Source of the DNA: Chryseobacterium luteum
GTDB lineage: Bacteria > Bacteroidota > Bacteroidia > Flavobacteriales > Weeksellaceae
Length of the DNA stretch: 64,000 nucleotides
Direction of reading: 5' to 3'
Assembly: GCF_000737785.1 (NCBI RefSeq)
Contig: NZ_JPRO01000004.1
Location: 186,001-250,000, forward strand
Shown: piece by piece, positions 16,066 to 25,006 of the stretch
Layout: the number at the start of each line of letters is the position of its first letter
Position numbering within the stretch: the first letter of the stretch is position 1
The notes under the pieces: model-generated
Database searches by the model: none
The model's input: the letters and a program-made list of their open reading frames with translations, nothing else
Told to the model about the DNA's origin: nothing
Program-made: the position numbers and the translations under genes

Positions 16066-16779
16066 TTAAAACATTTTAACCAGATTAACATCCAGTTTTT
16101 CTTCTGTGATTAAATATCCTATGAGATTGAACCAGTTTTTGCAGTTATCCAGTATCCATGCATCTGAAGACGCTGAAATGTCTGAATTTTCCGCTAAAAA
16201 TTTATCCGGATTATACTCCAGTCCGGCTTCCCAGTTGAGATTATTTTCCCGGGCAAAATCAAGAATGATCTGTTTGATCCTGCCGCTATTGGAAACCGGT
16301 TGATCAAAGATCCAAAACAGCTTATGTATTTCAGATTTTTGGAAAAACAGGGCAACAAGCTCCACTGCCCTCAAAGTCTGATTCACTTTTTTATAAGTTC
16401 CGTGGACTCCGGAAAGATCGCGGAAACACCCATCCATCCCTTCAAAGATGTAAGCTCCTGAAAGCAGGCTTTCCATAAGGATCAACACATTGAACCCGTC
16501 CAGATAAAGGGTTTTATCTTTCAGTTCCGATGCCCGGAGCTGTCTCATTTTTCTGCTCCCAACCTGCTTTTCCGATGCTGAGGCACCGCGCAATGCCTGG
16601 ATCTGGCGGGTCTTGAGCCTGTATCGGTTCCCAACCAGTTCGGAGGCTGCTTTTTCAGGATAATCCCGGCTCAATAAGTACAGCATATCCTGAACTGCCG
16701 TTTTCAGCTTATCAACCTGTTTTTCTGAACCGAACAGTGCATCATCTTCTGTATTTTTTCCGCGGTTTCTGTTATTCAT
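16066..16779 (-). CDS. DUF434-type protein with PIN-like (DUF5616) domain
   Basis: This is a 237-residue protein. Residues 1-85 form the small basic helical DUF434-like domain, with a RYRLKTRQIQAL segment typical of the family. From about residue 90 there is a PIN-like fold with acidic residues in YLDGFNVLI, FDQPVSNSG and the C-terminal SSDAWILD segment. PIN-like proteins are usually metal-dependent RNases, so a role in processing or cleaving RNA (possibly the nearby tRNA-like RNAs) is a reasonable inference. The ATG at 16779 is preferred because a TATTTTTG box (16790-16783) abuts it; an upstream in-frame TTG start is less likely. Confidence 0.75.
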   Translation of the reverse strand: MNNRNRGKNTEDDALFGSEKQVDKLKTAVQDMLYLLSRDYPEKAASELVGNRYRLKTRQIQALRGASASEKQVGSRKMRQLRASELKDKTLYLDGFNVLILMESLLSGAYIFEGMDGCFRDLSGVHGTYKKVNQTLRAVELVALFFQKSEIHKLFWIFDQPVSNSGRIKQIILDFARENNLNWEAGLEYNPDKFLAENSDISASSDAWILDNCKNWFNLIGYLITEEKLDVNLVKMF

Positions 16780-16782
16780 GGT

Positions 16783-16790
16783 CAAAAATA
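16783..16790 (-). promoter_or_regulatory. -7 box of the DUF434-type gene (leaderless)
   Basis: The minus strand reads TATTTTTG immediately before the ATG, which implies a leaderless mRNA. No clear -33 TTG is seen. Confidence 0.45.
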
Positions 16791-16917
16791 GTTTTTTAAG
16801 CGGATATAATTAATATGTCTCCGGCTCTTCGCTGTCTGTTCATCAATATGATCTAAAAATGAATAAAGCCAGCCAAGAATTTGGGCCGGCTCATTGTTTG
16901 CTTTAGATATAGAAATA

Positions 16918-17964
16918 TTAAATAAATTCTTCCCACCATTTTTTCCATGTTACCTTTTCCAGCTGATCAAGGTCTGCTTTTTCACCGATCAGAGGAAGTG
17001 TAATGGGCACCTTGTTTTCTTCGGCATATTCTGAAACAAGCTCCAGGGGCTCATACCAGGGATGCTGGGCTAATTTAAATTTAGAATTATGGACAGGGAT
17101 AAAGTTTTTAGCCTTCAATTCCTGCACTTCTTTAATAATCTGCACGGGAAGGCTGTGGATATAAGGCCATTTTTCATTGTACTGACCACATTCCATAACA
17201 GCAAGATCAAACGGTCCGTACTTCTCACCAATCTCTGAAAAATGATTTCCGTAACCGCTGTCGCCACCCAGGAATAATTTTTTAGAAGGAGTCTGTAATA
17301 CGAAGGATGTCCAGAGTGAGATATTGCGGTTCAGAAGTCTGCCTGAAAAGTGTCTGGCCGGGGTTAGAGTGATTCTAAAACCGTCAGTTAAATCAATACT
17401 TTCCCACCAGTTTTTCTCAATAATTTTTCCCGTTTCCCAACCCCAGTATTCAAAATGCTGTCCCGTCCCTAATCCGCAGATTATTTTGCCAACTTTATCT
17501 TTCAGAACCTGAACGGTTAAGTAATCCAGGTGGTCCCAGTGATCATGTGAAATCAGAAGGAAGTCTATGTCCGGCATATCTTCCGGCTTATAATGATCTG
17601 ATCCGGGAAAAGCCTTTATGGAACCCGGCATTGGGGAAGCATTCCCACTGAAAACAGGATCTACCAGAAATTTTTTACCGTCAACCTGGATAAAGTAAGA
17701 GCTGTGCCCGAACCATACAAGAACATTTTCTTCAGGCTTAAGGTTTTTAAGATCTGTGATCATAAACGGAAGAGGTGATTTCGGACTTACATTTTCTACT
17801 TTGCATAAGGTCTGAAAAAGTAATTTGGTCATGCTTTCTCCTTCCAGCAATGCGGGTGTGGGAAGGATATTCTGAAATTTCCCGTTGCTGTAATTGGGCA
17901 GTGAACTGAAATATGCTTTCCGTTTTTCGTTGGGAAACTGTCCCATTTGTTTCTTTAAATTCAT
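16918..17964 (-). CDS. metallo-beta-lactamase-fold hydrolase (UlaG/NAPE-PLD-like)
   Basis: This is a 348-residue protein. The metal-binding motif SHDHWDH (HxHxDH) is present, preceded by LVWFGHSSYFIQVDG and DPVFSG and followed by PARHFSGR, FLGGDSGYG and FIPVHNSKFKL. This is the pattern of the NAPE-PLD/UlaG-like lactonase or phosphodiesterase subgroup. The substrate is not predictable. There is no signal peptide. The gene is monocistronic and at the edge of the accessory island. Confidence 0.88.
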   Translation of the reverse strand: MNLKKQMGQFPNEKRKAYFSSLPNYSNGKFQNILPTPALLEGESMTKLLFQTLCKVENVSPKSPLPFMITDLKNLKPEENVLVWFGHSSYFIQVDGKKFLVDPVFSGNASPMPGSIKAFPGSDHYKPEDMPDIDFLLISHDHWDHLDYLTVQVLKDKVGKIICGLGTGQHFEYWGWETGKIIEKNWWESIDLTDGFRITLTPARHFSGRLLNRNISLWTSFVLQTPSKKLFLGGDSGYGNHFSEIGEKYGPFDLAVMECGQYNEKWPYIHSLPVQIIKEVQELKAKNFIPVHNSKFKLAQHPWYEPLELVSEYAEENKVPITLPLIGEKADLDQLEKVTWKKWWEEFI

Positions 17965-18255
17965 TCGTTTTTGTTTGTGCTCTTAACCCTGACAATTAAG
18001 TCTCGGTCAGAAAAAATAAATATAAGAATAGATTTGTTATTTATATAATCAACGAACAAGAAAACATTTTACTTTATACGACTGGGGATATTCTTCATGT
18101 ATACTCCCATAACACGAATCAGTGATCACGCATTGACGAAGCACTGTTACAGTTTTTAATGAAAATCTATTTATTTGTGAATTTTTTATTTATTTTTCAA
18201 TTTGATGTAACAAACCTCATTCAATAAATGTCTTATAGGTGAAATGTCATTTTAA

Positions 18256-20394
18256 ATGAAAATAATTATATGCTCGGTTTCTTTATTAATGGGTTCTTTG
18301 GTTTTCGGACAGGCAAAAAATGACACCATCAAACAGAAGGAAAATCAGATTGAAGGAGTTACCTTAACTGCAAGAAAACCGACTGTAGAATCTAAAGCAG
18401 ACAGAACGGTGTTTAATGTATCCAACAGCTCTATTCTTGCCGGAAATACAACATGGGATGTCCTTAGAATGACCCCTTTGGTAAGTATTGATAATAATGA
18501 TGCCGTGAAAGCGGAAGGTGAATCTGTGACGGTTTACATCAATGACAGAAAATCGGTTTTTACCGGTAAAGAGCTAAAGGAATACCTGAAAACCATTCCA
18601 GCCGACAATTTAATGAAGATTGAGGTAATCACAAGTCCGTCATCCCGTTATGAAACAGCCGGATCCGTCATCAATATCGTACTCAAAAAGAGGGATGATG
18701 AAGGAATGAAAGGCAGTGTAACTTTTAATAACAGACAGAATACTAAAAATTCACAGTATACCAACCTTAATCTTAATTATCATAAGAAAAATTTCACGCA
18801 GACCCTGATCGGAAGCTACAGTGATAATACCTATTTCCAGAAAAACACGAGTGTAAACAGTTTATACAAGGATAATGACGTTACCTATATCAATAATGAA
18901 ACTCTGGGCAGAGGCAAAAGCCCTTCGTTATCCTCTACATCTGAATATGAATTGAATGATAAAAACAATATAGGGTTTATCCTGGAATATTACCAGAGCA
19001 AAAACACTTCTACTTCCAATGCAGACCTCAGCAGGACAAAAAATGATGCGTTATTCGAATCTTATCACCAGGATCAGGATATGACAGGGCTTAACCGTAC
19101 GCTGGGGACCAATGTCTTCTATAAATACTACGACAAGGAGAAAAACAGGATCCTTGATGTAAATTTAGGTACCAATTACAATTCTCAGGACAATACAAAT
19201 GAGTTTTTAAAGACATATGATACTAAGCCAGGAGCGGATAATCTTAACATCAATTCACATGAACAGACCCGGAACTATTACATCAAAGTAGATTATACCC
19301 AATCTCTCGGAAAAGGTGGAAGTTTTGAAGTGGGTGGAAAAATGGATTTCAACAACAACATTATTCCAAACAATTTGTCCGGGAAAAATGCGGATGGTCT
19401 CCGTCCCAGCGATGTTTTCCGTTATGAAGACAACATCAATTCCCTGTACGTGAACTACAGTAAAACGTTCTTTGAAAAGCTGGAAACCAGAATCGGGGTA
19501 CGCTACGAACACATTGATTATAAAATGAGGCAGGACGTAGCCGGAACTGGAAGAAAAGATTCTTACGGCAGCATACTTCCCAATTTATTGCTGAAATATT
19601 CTTTTTCAGATAAGTATGACCTGAGTTTAACCTACAACCGTAATCTCTGGCGTCCGTGGTATTCGGAATTCAATCCTTTCCTTGTTCCTACGAATGACGG
19701 AACATTTTCCCGCGGGAATATGGACCTGGAGCCGAATCCCAGCCACAGACTGTATATGAAATTAGGAATCCTGAAAAAATATTTCCTGTCTGCAAGGTAT
19801 ATGTATACAGATCAGGATTACTGGACTACGTTTACTGAAGAAGAAGGCAGAACCGTTACTCTGCCTGCCAATTTTAAAGGAAAGGTTGAAAAGTATTATT
19901 TGTTTGCGAATACGAATCAAAATTTCCTGAAAAATAAACTGAATGTGAATGTGGGTATCGGATGGTATTATATTGACAACCATGATTTTAACCGGGTGAA
20001 TGATCTTGACGGTAAAAATTACATCAGTTATATGGGGGCTTCAGCCAATCTGTCGTATACGAATTTGTTTAATAAAAACATCAACCTGAGTGCCTGGGTA
20101 GAGCTTTCCAACCAAAATAACGGGAATTCATACGCGAATAAAACAAATGTGTTCCATAACATCTCCGCAACAAAAATATTTCCTAAGACCCAGATGGAGG
20201 TGAGTCTTCAGCTGATGAATATTTTCAGCAGGCCCAATTTTGATGCCACCACTTACAGTCAGTACGGGACCTTCAGGTCTGCTTTAAAATCAGACTGGTA
20301 CGGATTTTCACTTTCTTTCGTAAAACGCTTCGGAAATCAGAAAGTAAAAGGAAATACGAAGACAGATGTGGAAAAAAACAGCGGCGGAAAATAG
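18256..20394 (+). CDS. outer-membrane beta-barrel TonB-type receptor
   Basis: This is a 712-residue protein. It has a signal peptide (residues 1-18, ending VFG-Q) and a short segment reading GVTLTARKPTVE. A plug domain (about 45-150) follows, with VYINDR and VITSPSSRYETAGSVINIVLKK. A long beta-barrel region alternates aromatic residues and ends in a strand closed by KRF. This is the outer-membrane beta-barrel receptor family common in Bacteroidetes that lacks the carboxypeptidase-like N-terminal domain. The substrate is unknown. A terminator lies at 20550-20581. Confidence 0.9.
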   Translation: MKIIICSVSLLMGSLVFGQAKNDTIKQKENQIEGVTLTARKPTVESKADRTVFNVSNSSILAGNTTWDVLRMTPLVSIDNNDAVKAEGESVTVYINDRKSVFTGKELKEYLKTIPADNLMKIEVITSPSSRYETAGSVINIVLKKRDDEGMKGSVTFNNRQNTKNSQYTNLNLNYHKKNFTQTLIGSYSDNTYFQKNTSVNSLYKDNDVTYINNETLGRGKSPSLSSTSEYELNDKNNIGFILEYYQSKNTSTSNADLSRTKNDALFESYHQDQDMTGLNRTLGTNVFYKYYDKEKNRILDVNLGTNYNSQDNTNEFLKTYDTKPGADNLNINSHEQTRNYYIKVDYTQSLGKGGSFEVGGKMDFNNNIIPNNLSGKNADGLRPSDVFRYEDNINSLYVNYSKTFFEKLETRIGVRYEHIDYKMRQDVAGTGRKDSYGSILPNLLLKYSFSDKYDLSLTYNRNLWRPWYSEFNPFLVPTNDGTFSRGNMDLEPNPSHRLYMKLGILKKYFLSARYMYTDQDYWTTFTEEEGRTVTLPANFKGKVEKYYLFANTNQNFLKNKLNVNVGIGWYYIDNHDFNRVNDLDGKNYISYMGASANLSYTNLFNKNINLSAWVELSNQNNGNSYANKTNVFHNISATKIFPKTQMEVSLQLMNIFSRPNFDATTYSQYGTFRSALKSDWYGFSLSFVKRFGNQKVKGNTKTDVEKNSGGK

Positions 20395-20549
20395 AAGAAG
20401 ATGAACTTTTGTTGGTATTGAGGCTCGCTGCAGACAAACAAACAGATTTTTACATTTAAAGCGACACATGTTATTTTGTTTTCTCCAAGAAATTACCTCC
20501 AGACTTTTACAACTCCAACAACGATTTTTTTTGAATTTTCAGATATAAA

Positions 20550-20581
20550 AAAGTTTATTGAAACAAAGTTCAATAAACTTT
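20550..20581. terminator. hairpin between the receptor gene and the Rhs remnants
   Basis: A perfect 13-bp stem (20550-20562 with 20569-20581) has a 6-base loop. It lies in the 316-base gap after the receptor gene and may also stop leftward transcripts from the toxin locus. Nothing else is recognisable in 20395-20637. Confidence 0.6.
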
Positions 20582-20637
20582 CTATATCATCAATATTAAT
20601 CGGCGTTACAAAGAATTTTACCAACTATTTTTGACTA

Positions 20638-20718
20638 TTAAACTGCATTTAAAAATCTTCTTAATAAAGGGACATAGAATCTATCATTCATTTGTATGAT
20701 GCCTACATCTTCAAAATG
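20638..20718 (-). pseudogene. Rhs core remnant at the distal end of the toxin array
   Basis: The minus-strand reading includes VGIIQMNDRFY and PLLRRFLNA, then a stop at 20638. This matches the Rhs core of the full protein (VGIIHMNGRLY, PLLRRFLNA). It follows the decayed immunity copy exactly as the core fragment at 24863-24995 follows the intact immunity gene, so both derive from one duplication. Confidence 0.8.
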
Positions 20719-21115
20719 CTTGATTATAGAAATTGATAATTTTTTTTATATTATACCAATAAAAAACTCTGCTATATTCATCATTTGATTTTATAAAAGA
20801 TAACAATGTATACGTTAAATTGCCAAAATATTCAGTTTCTTTCTTGTCGTTTATATACTGATTATCACTATTTATTAATTCTTGACCATCATAGACGTAA
20901 ACTGATGTTGTATTATAATCCTCATTTTTATAGAGAGTATATAATAACGTATTTTTCTTCAGTTTGGTTTTAAAATATAAATCACTAATGTCTTTTTTTT
21001 GAAGTAAATTTAAAGGAATATAAGCTTTAAAGCTCTCTTTTTCAATATTAGTAGTATCGATAAAAGTATTCCTATCATAAAAAATCTCCTCATAAATACG
21101 TGTCAATTGGGGTTT
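20711..21115 (-). pseudogene. decayed copy of the 164-residue immunity gene, fused to toxin sequence
   Basis: It matches residues of the intact gene at 25007-25501 from IYEEIFYDRN to the C terminus (WYNIKK, then extra residues), but the signal peptide and N-terminal 47 residues are gone. They are replaced by QLTR, encoded by CAATTGACACGTA, a 13-base string that also occurs in the toxin tip of the main Rhs gene (26022-26035). This is a deletion scar joining toxin tip to immunity gene. An alternative TTG start exists, but export would be lost. Confidence 0.8.
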
Positions 21116-21206
21116 TTAGTAATTTGTTGAAATCAATACTTTTCCAGATTTATTATTGAAAACCGGATAGAATCTCTCCAAATATTTCTCATTTAGATGT
21201 TATACA

Positions 21207-21260
21207 TCAGGTTTTTAGTAAATTTTCCCATGCATCAAAGTGCCTCTGCTCAAGTTTATT
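21207..21260 (-). pseudogene. short Rhs core remnant
   Basis: The minus-strand translation NKLEQRHFDAWENLLKT ends in a stop and matches NKLEQRHFDAWGNF of the intact Rhs core. It lies between candidate immunity gene 4 and the decayed immunity copy, and is another trace of a lost core-tip-immunity module. Confidence 0.75.
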
Positions 21261-21292
21261 AAAGGGTATAAAGATGCTCGTATCATCTAGAG

Positions 21293-21733
21293 TTAATTGT
21301 AAGAATAACCAAGTTCTTTTAAAACTACTATACAATTTATGTTTTTTAATTTAGCTCCTTTTTTCAGATAAAATAAGACATAATTCTTTTCTCCCTCATT
21401 TAATTTATTAAAAATGGAAACATCATATTTTTGAGACTTTGGTGCCTGTTTTAAACCGATCAATTGCACAAATATATCATGACAGGCATCTCCGTGATTA
21501 TATTTATCAGCCATTAGAATTGAGTAAGGTAGAAGTTCATTATGAAATGTTGATTTCAGATAATATATACATAATTTATTATATGCATTAACATTACCAT
21601 TTATTAGAATTTCTTTTTTGAATCTTTCTATTGTAACATTTTCAGACTTTTTTTGCTCTTTTCCCTTTGAGCAGCAGATTAGTAATGAAAATAAAAATAG
21701 CACTATGACTTTCTTTAAAGATATAGTTTTCAT
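21293..21733 (-). CDS. candidate immunity lipoprotein 4
   Basis: This is a 146-residue protein with an N-terminal lipoprotein signal (hydrophobic stretch ending LLICC). The rest is a small helical domain with a Sel1-like flavour (repeat-like LNEGEKNYVLFYLKKGAKL), but too short to assign. It starts 11 bases after displaced tip 4 ends, the position expected of a cognate immunity protein. The assignment is from context. Confidence 0.65.
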   Translation of the reverse strand: MKTISLKKVIVLFLFSLLICCSKGKEQKKSENVTIERFKKEILINGNVNAYNKLCIYYLKSTFHNELLPYSILMADKYNHGDACHDIFVQLIGLKQAPKSQKYDVSIFNKLNEGEKNYVLFYLKKGAKLKNINCIVVLKELGYSYN

Positions 21734-21744
21734 AATTTTAATTT

Positions 21745-22014
21745 TTAAGGTATAGGATGATTACTGTATTTACCTCTAACTAATTTTCCATTCAATATGA
21801 TATTATATTGTCCACCTCGATTTATCCATGATTTAATTCCATCTGACATATAGTAATCACTTGGTGCAATTATAACAACATTTTTAAAAATAGGGCTACT
21901 TGATATACGTGTAGCGAATCCTTTGTTGTCATGACCAGCATTACAAGCTTTAATATCTAAAGACTTTTTTGCCAAAAATGCTGCGGCACTGTAAAAACAA
22001 ATACCCCGAATATT
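21745..22014 (-). pseudogene. displaced toxin tip 4 (CNAGHD...IAPSDYY type)
   Basis: An open frame of about 90 codons has no Rhs core upstream. It reads KACNAGHDNKGFATRISS then VVIIAPSDYY, the CNxG...FAxxxS...VxxAP pattern shared by many polymorphic-toxin C termini. An internal ATG at 21975 allows a 76-residue product. The 5' side runs into the GT/G tract at 22019-22039. It is probably a silent cassette or remnant that keeps its downstream immunity gene. Confidence 0.6.
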
Positions 22015-22018
22015 TTCG

Positions 22019-22039
22019 GTGTGTGTGTGGGGGGGGGGG
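22019..22039. repeat. (GT)n plus 11-base poly-G tract
   Basis: A short GT repeat is followed by G at 22029-22039, in otherwise AT-rich DNA. It lies 3 bases after the stop of immunity gene 3 and in front of displaced tip 4. Such tracts are slippage-prone and also frequent sequencing errors. Confidence 0.85.
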
Positions 22040-22042
22040 TTA

Positions 22043-22408
22043 TTATTTAGTAATATCTATTTCTTCTAAAGATTTTTCTTTTATAATATTTTGTAGATCT
22101 ATGTAAGATATTCGTTTTATGGTATTATCTTTTTTAAAATCTTGTATAAAATATTTCAGATTTTTTTTATTTATTTTTTCTGGATTCATTGAGTAAGTTG
22201 TATCAACGGAAACTAATAAATAATCATTTTTAAATTTACATTCTACTAATCCGCTGTCGATTATTAGTTCATTATCTTTCAACAATCTATTTTGGCTACC
22301 TCCTTCGTAAAAAACTTCATAACCCGAAGGTAATTTCTCAATTCTATCAGAATTATTACAAGAATAGATTATAGAAACACTAATTGCTATAATTATTATT
22401 TTTTTCAT
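22043..22408 (-). CDS. candidate immunity lipoprotein 3
   Basis: This is a 121-residue protein with a lipoprotein signal peptide (IIYSC lipobox at residues 13-17) and a small beta-rich domain. It starts 5 bases after the end of displaced tip 3, the expected spot for its immunity partner. I see no family match. The coding is AT-rich like the rest of the toxin array. Confidence 0.65.
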   Translation of the reverse strand: MKKIIIIAISVSIIYSCNNSDRIEKLPSGYEVFYEGGSQNRLLKDNELIIDSGLVECKFKNDYLLVSVDTTYSMNPEKINKKNLKYFIQDFKKDNTIKRISYIDLQNIIKEKSLEEIDITK

Positions 22409-22413
22409 AATTA

Positions 22414-23081
22414 TTATTTAAGATCTTTGGTGAAATCATATCCCTTAGGTCGTATAATTGTATTTATTCCCTTGAAATTAATTTGATATTGTTGCCCTTC
22501 TCCTGCAGCCCATTTACCAAGCACTGTTGCAGCATTTCTAAATGGACTGTCAGTAAACTTCCCGTGTTGTTCAAAATTATAAGTATCGGCTAAAATACTA
22601 ACTTGATTATTTCCTAAATATTTTACTGTAATATTTCCTAGAACTCTTCCATCACTTGAGTTTACTAAAGTTTGGACATTATAAGTTTTTCCCTTAACCC
22701 AACCTTTTGTATTAACGTTATTTAAATCTATCTTACTTGCATCTAAAGTAACAGCTTTCCCATCTCCAGTTCTATACCAATTATTAGCCTCACTCAAACT
22801 CATTTTTCCATCTCCATTTGTATCCCAAGGATTTTTTTGTTGCTGATTTTTCTGCATTGGACCATCCATTCTATGCATCGTGTGATTCAATCCTGCAACA
22901 AATCCCCCAATTACAGCACCTTGCCAGAAGTTTCCTCCTGTAAGTTCTGCTTCTATACCTCCTGATACTGCTCCAAAAGCAATAGTTCCAACTGCAGAAC
23001 TAAACGAAGATGCTCCTAAGCTTCCTAGAAAATCTGAAGTAAAAACACTTCTAAAATTTTTGTAAATAGTACTTACTTTAG
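22414..23081 (-). pseudogene. displaced toxin tip 3
   Basis: The open frame starts after a stop at 23082. It first encodes a glycine/alanine-rich Rhs linker (LGSLGASSFSSAVG, then GGNFWQGAVIGGFVAGLNH) nearly identical to that of displaced tip 2. A 150-residue tip follows, containing an EF-hand-like DTNGDGKMSLSE loop and a beta-rich C terminus (YDFTKDLK at the end). An internal ATG (22890) would give a 158-residue protein. No Rhs core, signal or own promoter is visible, so it is read as a silent cassette. The toxic activity is unknown. Confidence 0.7.
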
Positions 23082-23148
23082 TCTAGTAAAGTTTTGATAT
23101 TTTATAAAACACTAAAGTGTTTAATTCTTAGTATTTCAAAGAATATTG

Positions 23149-23829
23149 TTATTCATCCGAGTAATTAGTTTTGATAAAAATTAATTTTACTTTATTACTA
23201 CAAGTCTCTTGATAATAAATACCTTTTCTTTTTAAGTAATTTCTGATTTGAGAATTGATATTATCATTAATGCATATTTTTAATTCGTATGTTTTGTTTT
23301 TTTTTAAAATATAGCCTTCTTGTTCATTTAAATCGTAAAATCTCGATTCTCCTTCAAAATTGACACTTGTAGAAAATTTAACTGAATCATGCTTTTTAAT
23401 TGTTATGACGTAATCCTTTAAGGTCTCATCATATAATTTATAAGGGTTTGTAATATTAACTTCTTGGTAATCTTTCCTTTTATGGCGAATAGCTTTTAAA
23501 CTGTCACGTACTTTTTCAAAATAATCAACAGAATGTGTTTGTGGTAATATTGTAACATCATTATTCAAAATTGTTATTTGTGGACTAAACCATGTGTCCA
23601 TAATTATGGTATCTTTTTCTCTTTTAAAAAACTCTGGATTATAAAAAAGATTAATATCATTGTTACTTTCATTTATCAGATAATAGTTTATTGTATCACT
23701 ATTATAACTTACAGTTTTATTTAATATTTTGATACTTAAATTGTTGTTTGAAAGCTTCGCATTATTGCAGCCCATCAAAGATGATATCAAAAAGAAAATT
23801 ATTAATATGTTTTTATAATTACCAGCCAT
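23149..23829 (-). CDS. candidate immunity lipoprotein 2
   Basis: This is a 226-residue protein with a lipoprotein signal (SLMGC lipobox) and a single beta-sandwich-like domain. Its start overlaps the end of displaced tip 2 by 11 bases, which fits a tightly coupled toxin-immunity pair. Export to the periplasm or outer membrane suggests the toxin acts outside the cytoplasm. The function is inferred from position. Confidence 0.7.
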   Translation of the reverse strand: MAGNYKNILIIFFLISSLMGCNNAKLSNNNLSIKILNKTVSYNSDTINYYLINESNNDINLFYNPEFFKREKDTIIMDTWFSPQITILNNDVTILPQTHSVDYFEKVRDSLKAIRHKRKDYQEVNITNPYKLYDETLKDYVITIKKHDSVKFSTSVNFEGESRFYDLNEQEGYILKKNKTYELKICINDNINSQIRNYLKRKGIYYQETCSNKVKLIFIKTNYSDE

Positions 23830-24862
23830 ATGTTTTATGTAAATCTTTTAAGTTAGTTCCGGTTCTGAAAGTTCCAGTACCATTCAATAAAATATTATTG
23901 ATTTCTTTATATATCAAAAAGTGTTCATAATCTTTCCTCTTTTGTCCAGAATATTTCAATAAATTTCTAAAATCTGGATTCCAATAGTAGACAATATGTT
24001 TTAATTCATGAAAAAGTCTGACGCCCATAGCCATATTACTTTTAAATGTATCACTATTTTGATGGTTAGATAAATAGATATGTCCATTTGCAGGGGTTGT
24101 AGACGCATGATAATCAGGTGAATTAGTTATGCCTACTACTTTAGCTCTATTTCCGCCTAAACTTTTTTGATTTTTTAATATTGCTACTTTATCTATCATT
24201 TCTTGTGCGTATTCTTTTGAAACTACTGGTTTACCCCAAGGATCATAATCAGCTCTTTCAAGTTGATCTTGCAGTATTAGTTTACCTTCAGCGTCTAATT
24301 CTGTCTCGTTTGAAGAGTGCATCAAATGATTAAATCCAGCAACAAATCCTCCAATCAAAGCACCTTGCCAGAAATTTCCACCTGTAAGCTCAGAGCCTAC
24401 ACCTCCTAAAACAGCTCCTGATAATACTGTTCCTGTAGCACTGCTTGCAAACTTACCTGCTGCTGCAGTGAAAGCTGAAGCACCCATGCTTCCTAAAAAT
24501 CCTGAGGCAAAAGCACTACCAAAGCCCTGTCCCTGCACTAAAGATAATACTCCTTGTGCCAAAGCATGTGCAGTTCCTTGTACAATAATAGTTCCGAACT
24601 TGCCCAGTTCCTTCGCAATTTCTGTAGCAGTACCAGCAGAGGAGAAGAATATACTTCCTATTCCATACGTAACAACAGCTGAAGCAGCAGCAAATAAGTT
24701 AGCTTTCAAAAACTGTCCTAAATCCCAATTCTGCCCGCTAATTGAGGTCATAACCGTATAGCTGAATGACACCACCATGGTTGCAATAACCACAGCAGAT
24801 AAAAGAACTCCCATTCCCAAAAACTCACCAGTAGGGTCATTAAACATCAGAGGATTATTCAA
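23819..24862 (-). CDS. displaced Rhs C-terminal tip 2 with HExxH zincin motif
   Basis: This is a 347-residue frame beginning inside the end of an Rhs core (NNPLMFNDPTGEF). A hydrophobic, glycine-rich linker (about 15-190) leads to a tip with HELKH at residues 285-289, a candidate zinc-metallopeptidase site. The core sequence continues in frame upstream but is cut by a TGA at 24932-24934 (LLR-stop-FLNADENIQ), so the tip is separated from any full Rhs protein. It could be reactivated by recombination through the shared core. It overlaps its candidate immunity gene by 11 bases. Confidence 0.75.
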   Translation of the reverse strand: MNNPLMFNDPTGEFLGMGVLLSAVVIATMVVSFSYTVMTSISGQNWDLGQFLKANLFAAASAVVTYGIGSIFFSSAGTATEIAKELGKFGTIIVQGTAHALAQGVLSLVQGQGFGSAFASGFLGSMGASAFTAAAGKFASSATGTVLSGAVLGGVGSELTGGNFWQGALIGGFVAGFNHLMHSSNETELDAEGKLILQDQLERADYDPWGKPVVSKEYAQEMIDKVAILKNQKSLGGNRAKVVGITNSPDYHASTTPANGHIYLSNHQNSDTFKSNMAMGVRLFHELKHIVYYWNPDFRNLLKYSGQKRKDYEHFLIYKEINNILLNGTGTFRTGTNLKDLHKTYGW

Positions 24863-24995
24863 TACATACCCATACTTATTATAATTCTGGGTGTTTGCAG
24901 GGTCCTGAATATTTTCATCGGCATTTAAGAATCATCTTAACAAAGGGACATACAATCCATCATTCATGATGCCTAAATCTTCAAAATTCTTGATT
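24863..24995 (-). pseudogene. Rhs core remnant with internal stop upstream of tip 2
   Basis: The minus-strand reading resembles VGIIHMNGRLYDPLLRRFLN of the intact core but has a small deletion. An AGA codon is replaced by TGA (24934-24932). The following FLNADENIQ, then NTQNYNKYGYVLNNP, is nearly identical to the intact core. It joins directly onto the 347-residue tip frame. Confidence 0.85.
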
Positions 24996-25006
24996 ATAGA
25001 AATTGA

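Noticed and set aside
20711..21106. Intact 131-residue gene
   Set aside because: It is an N-terminally deleted and fused copy of the 164-residue immunity gene, with only a TTG start and no signal peptide.
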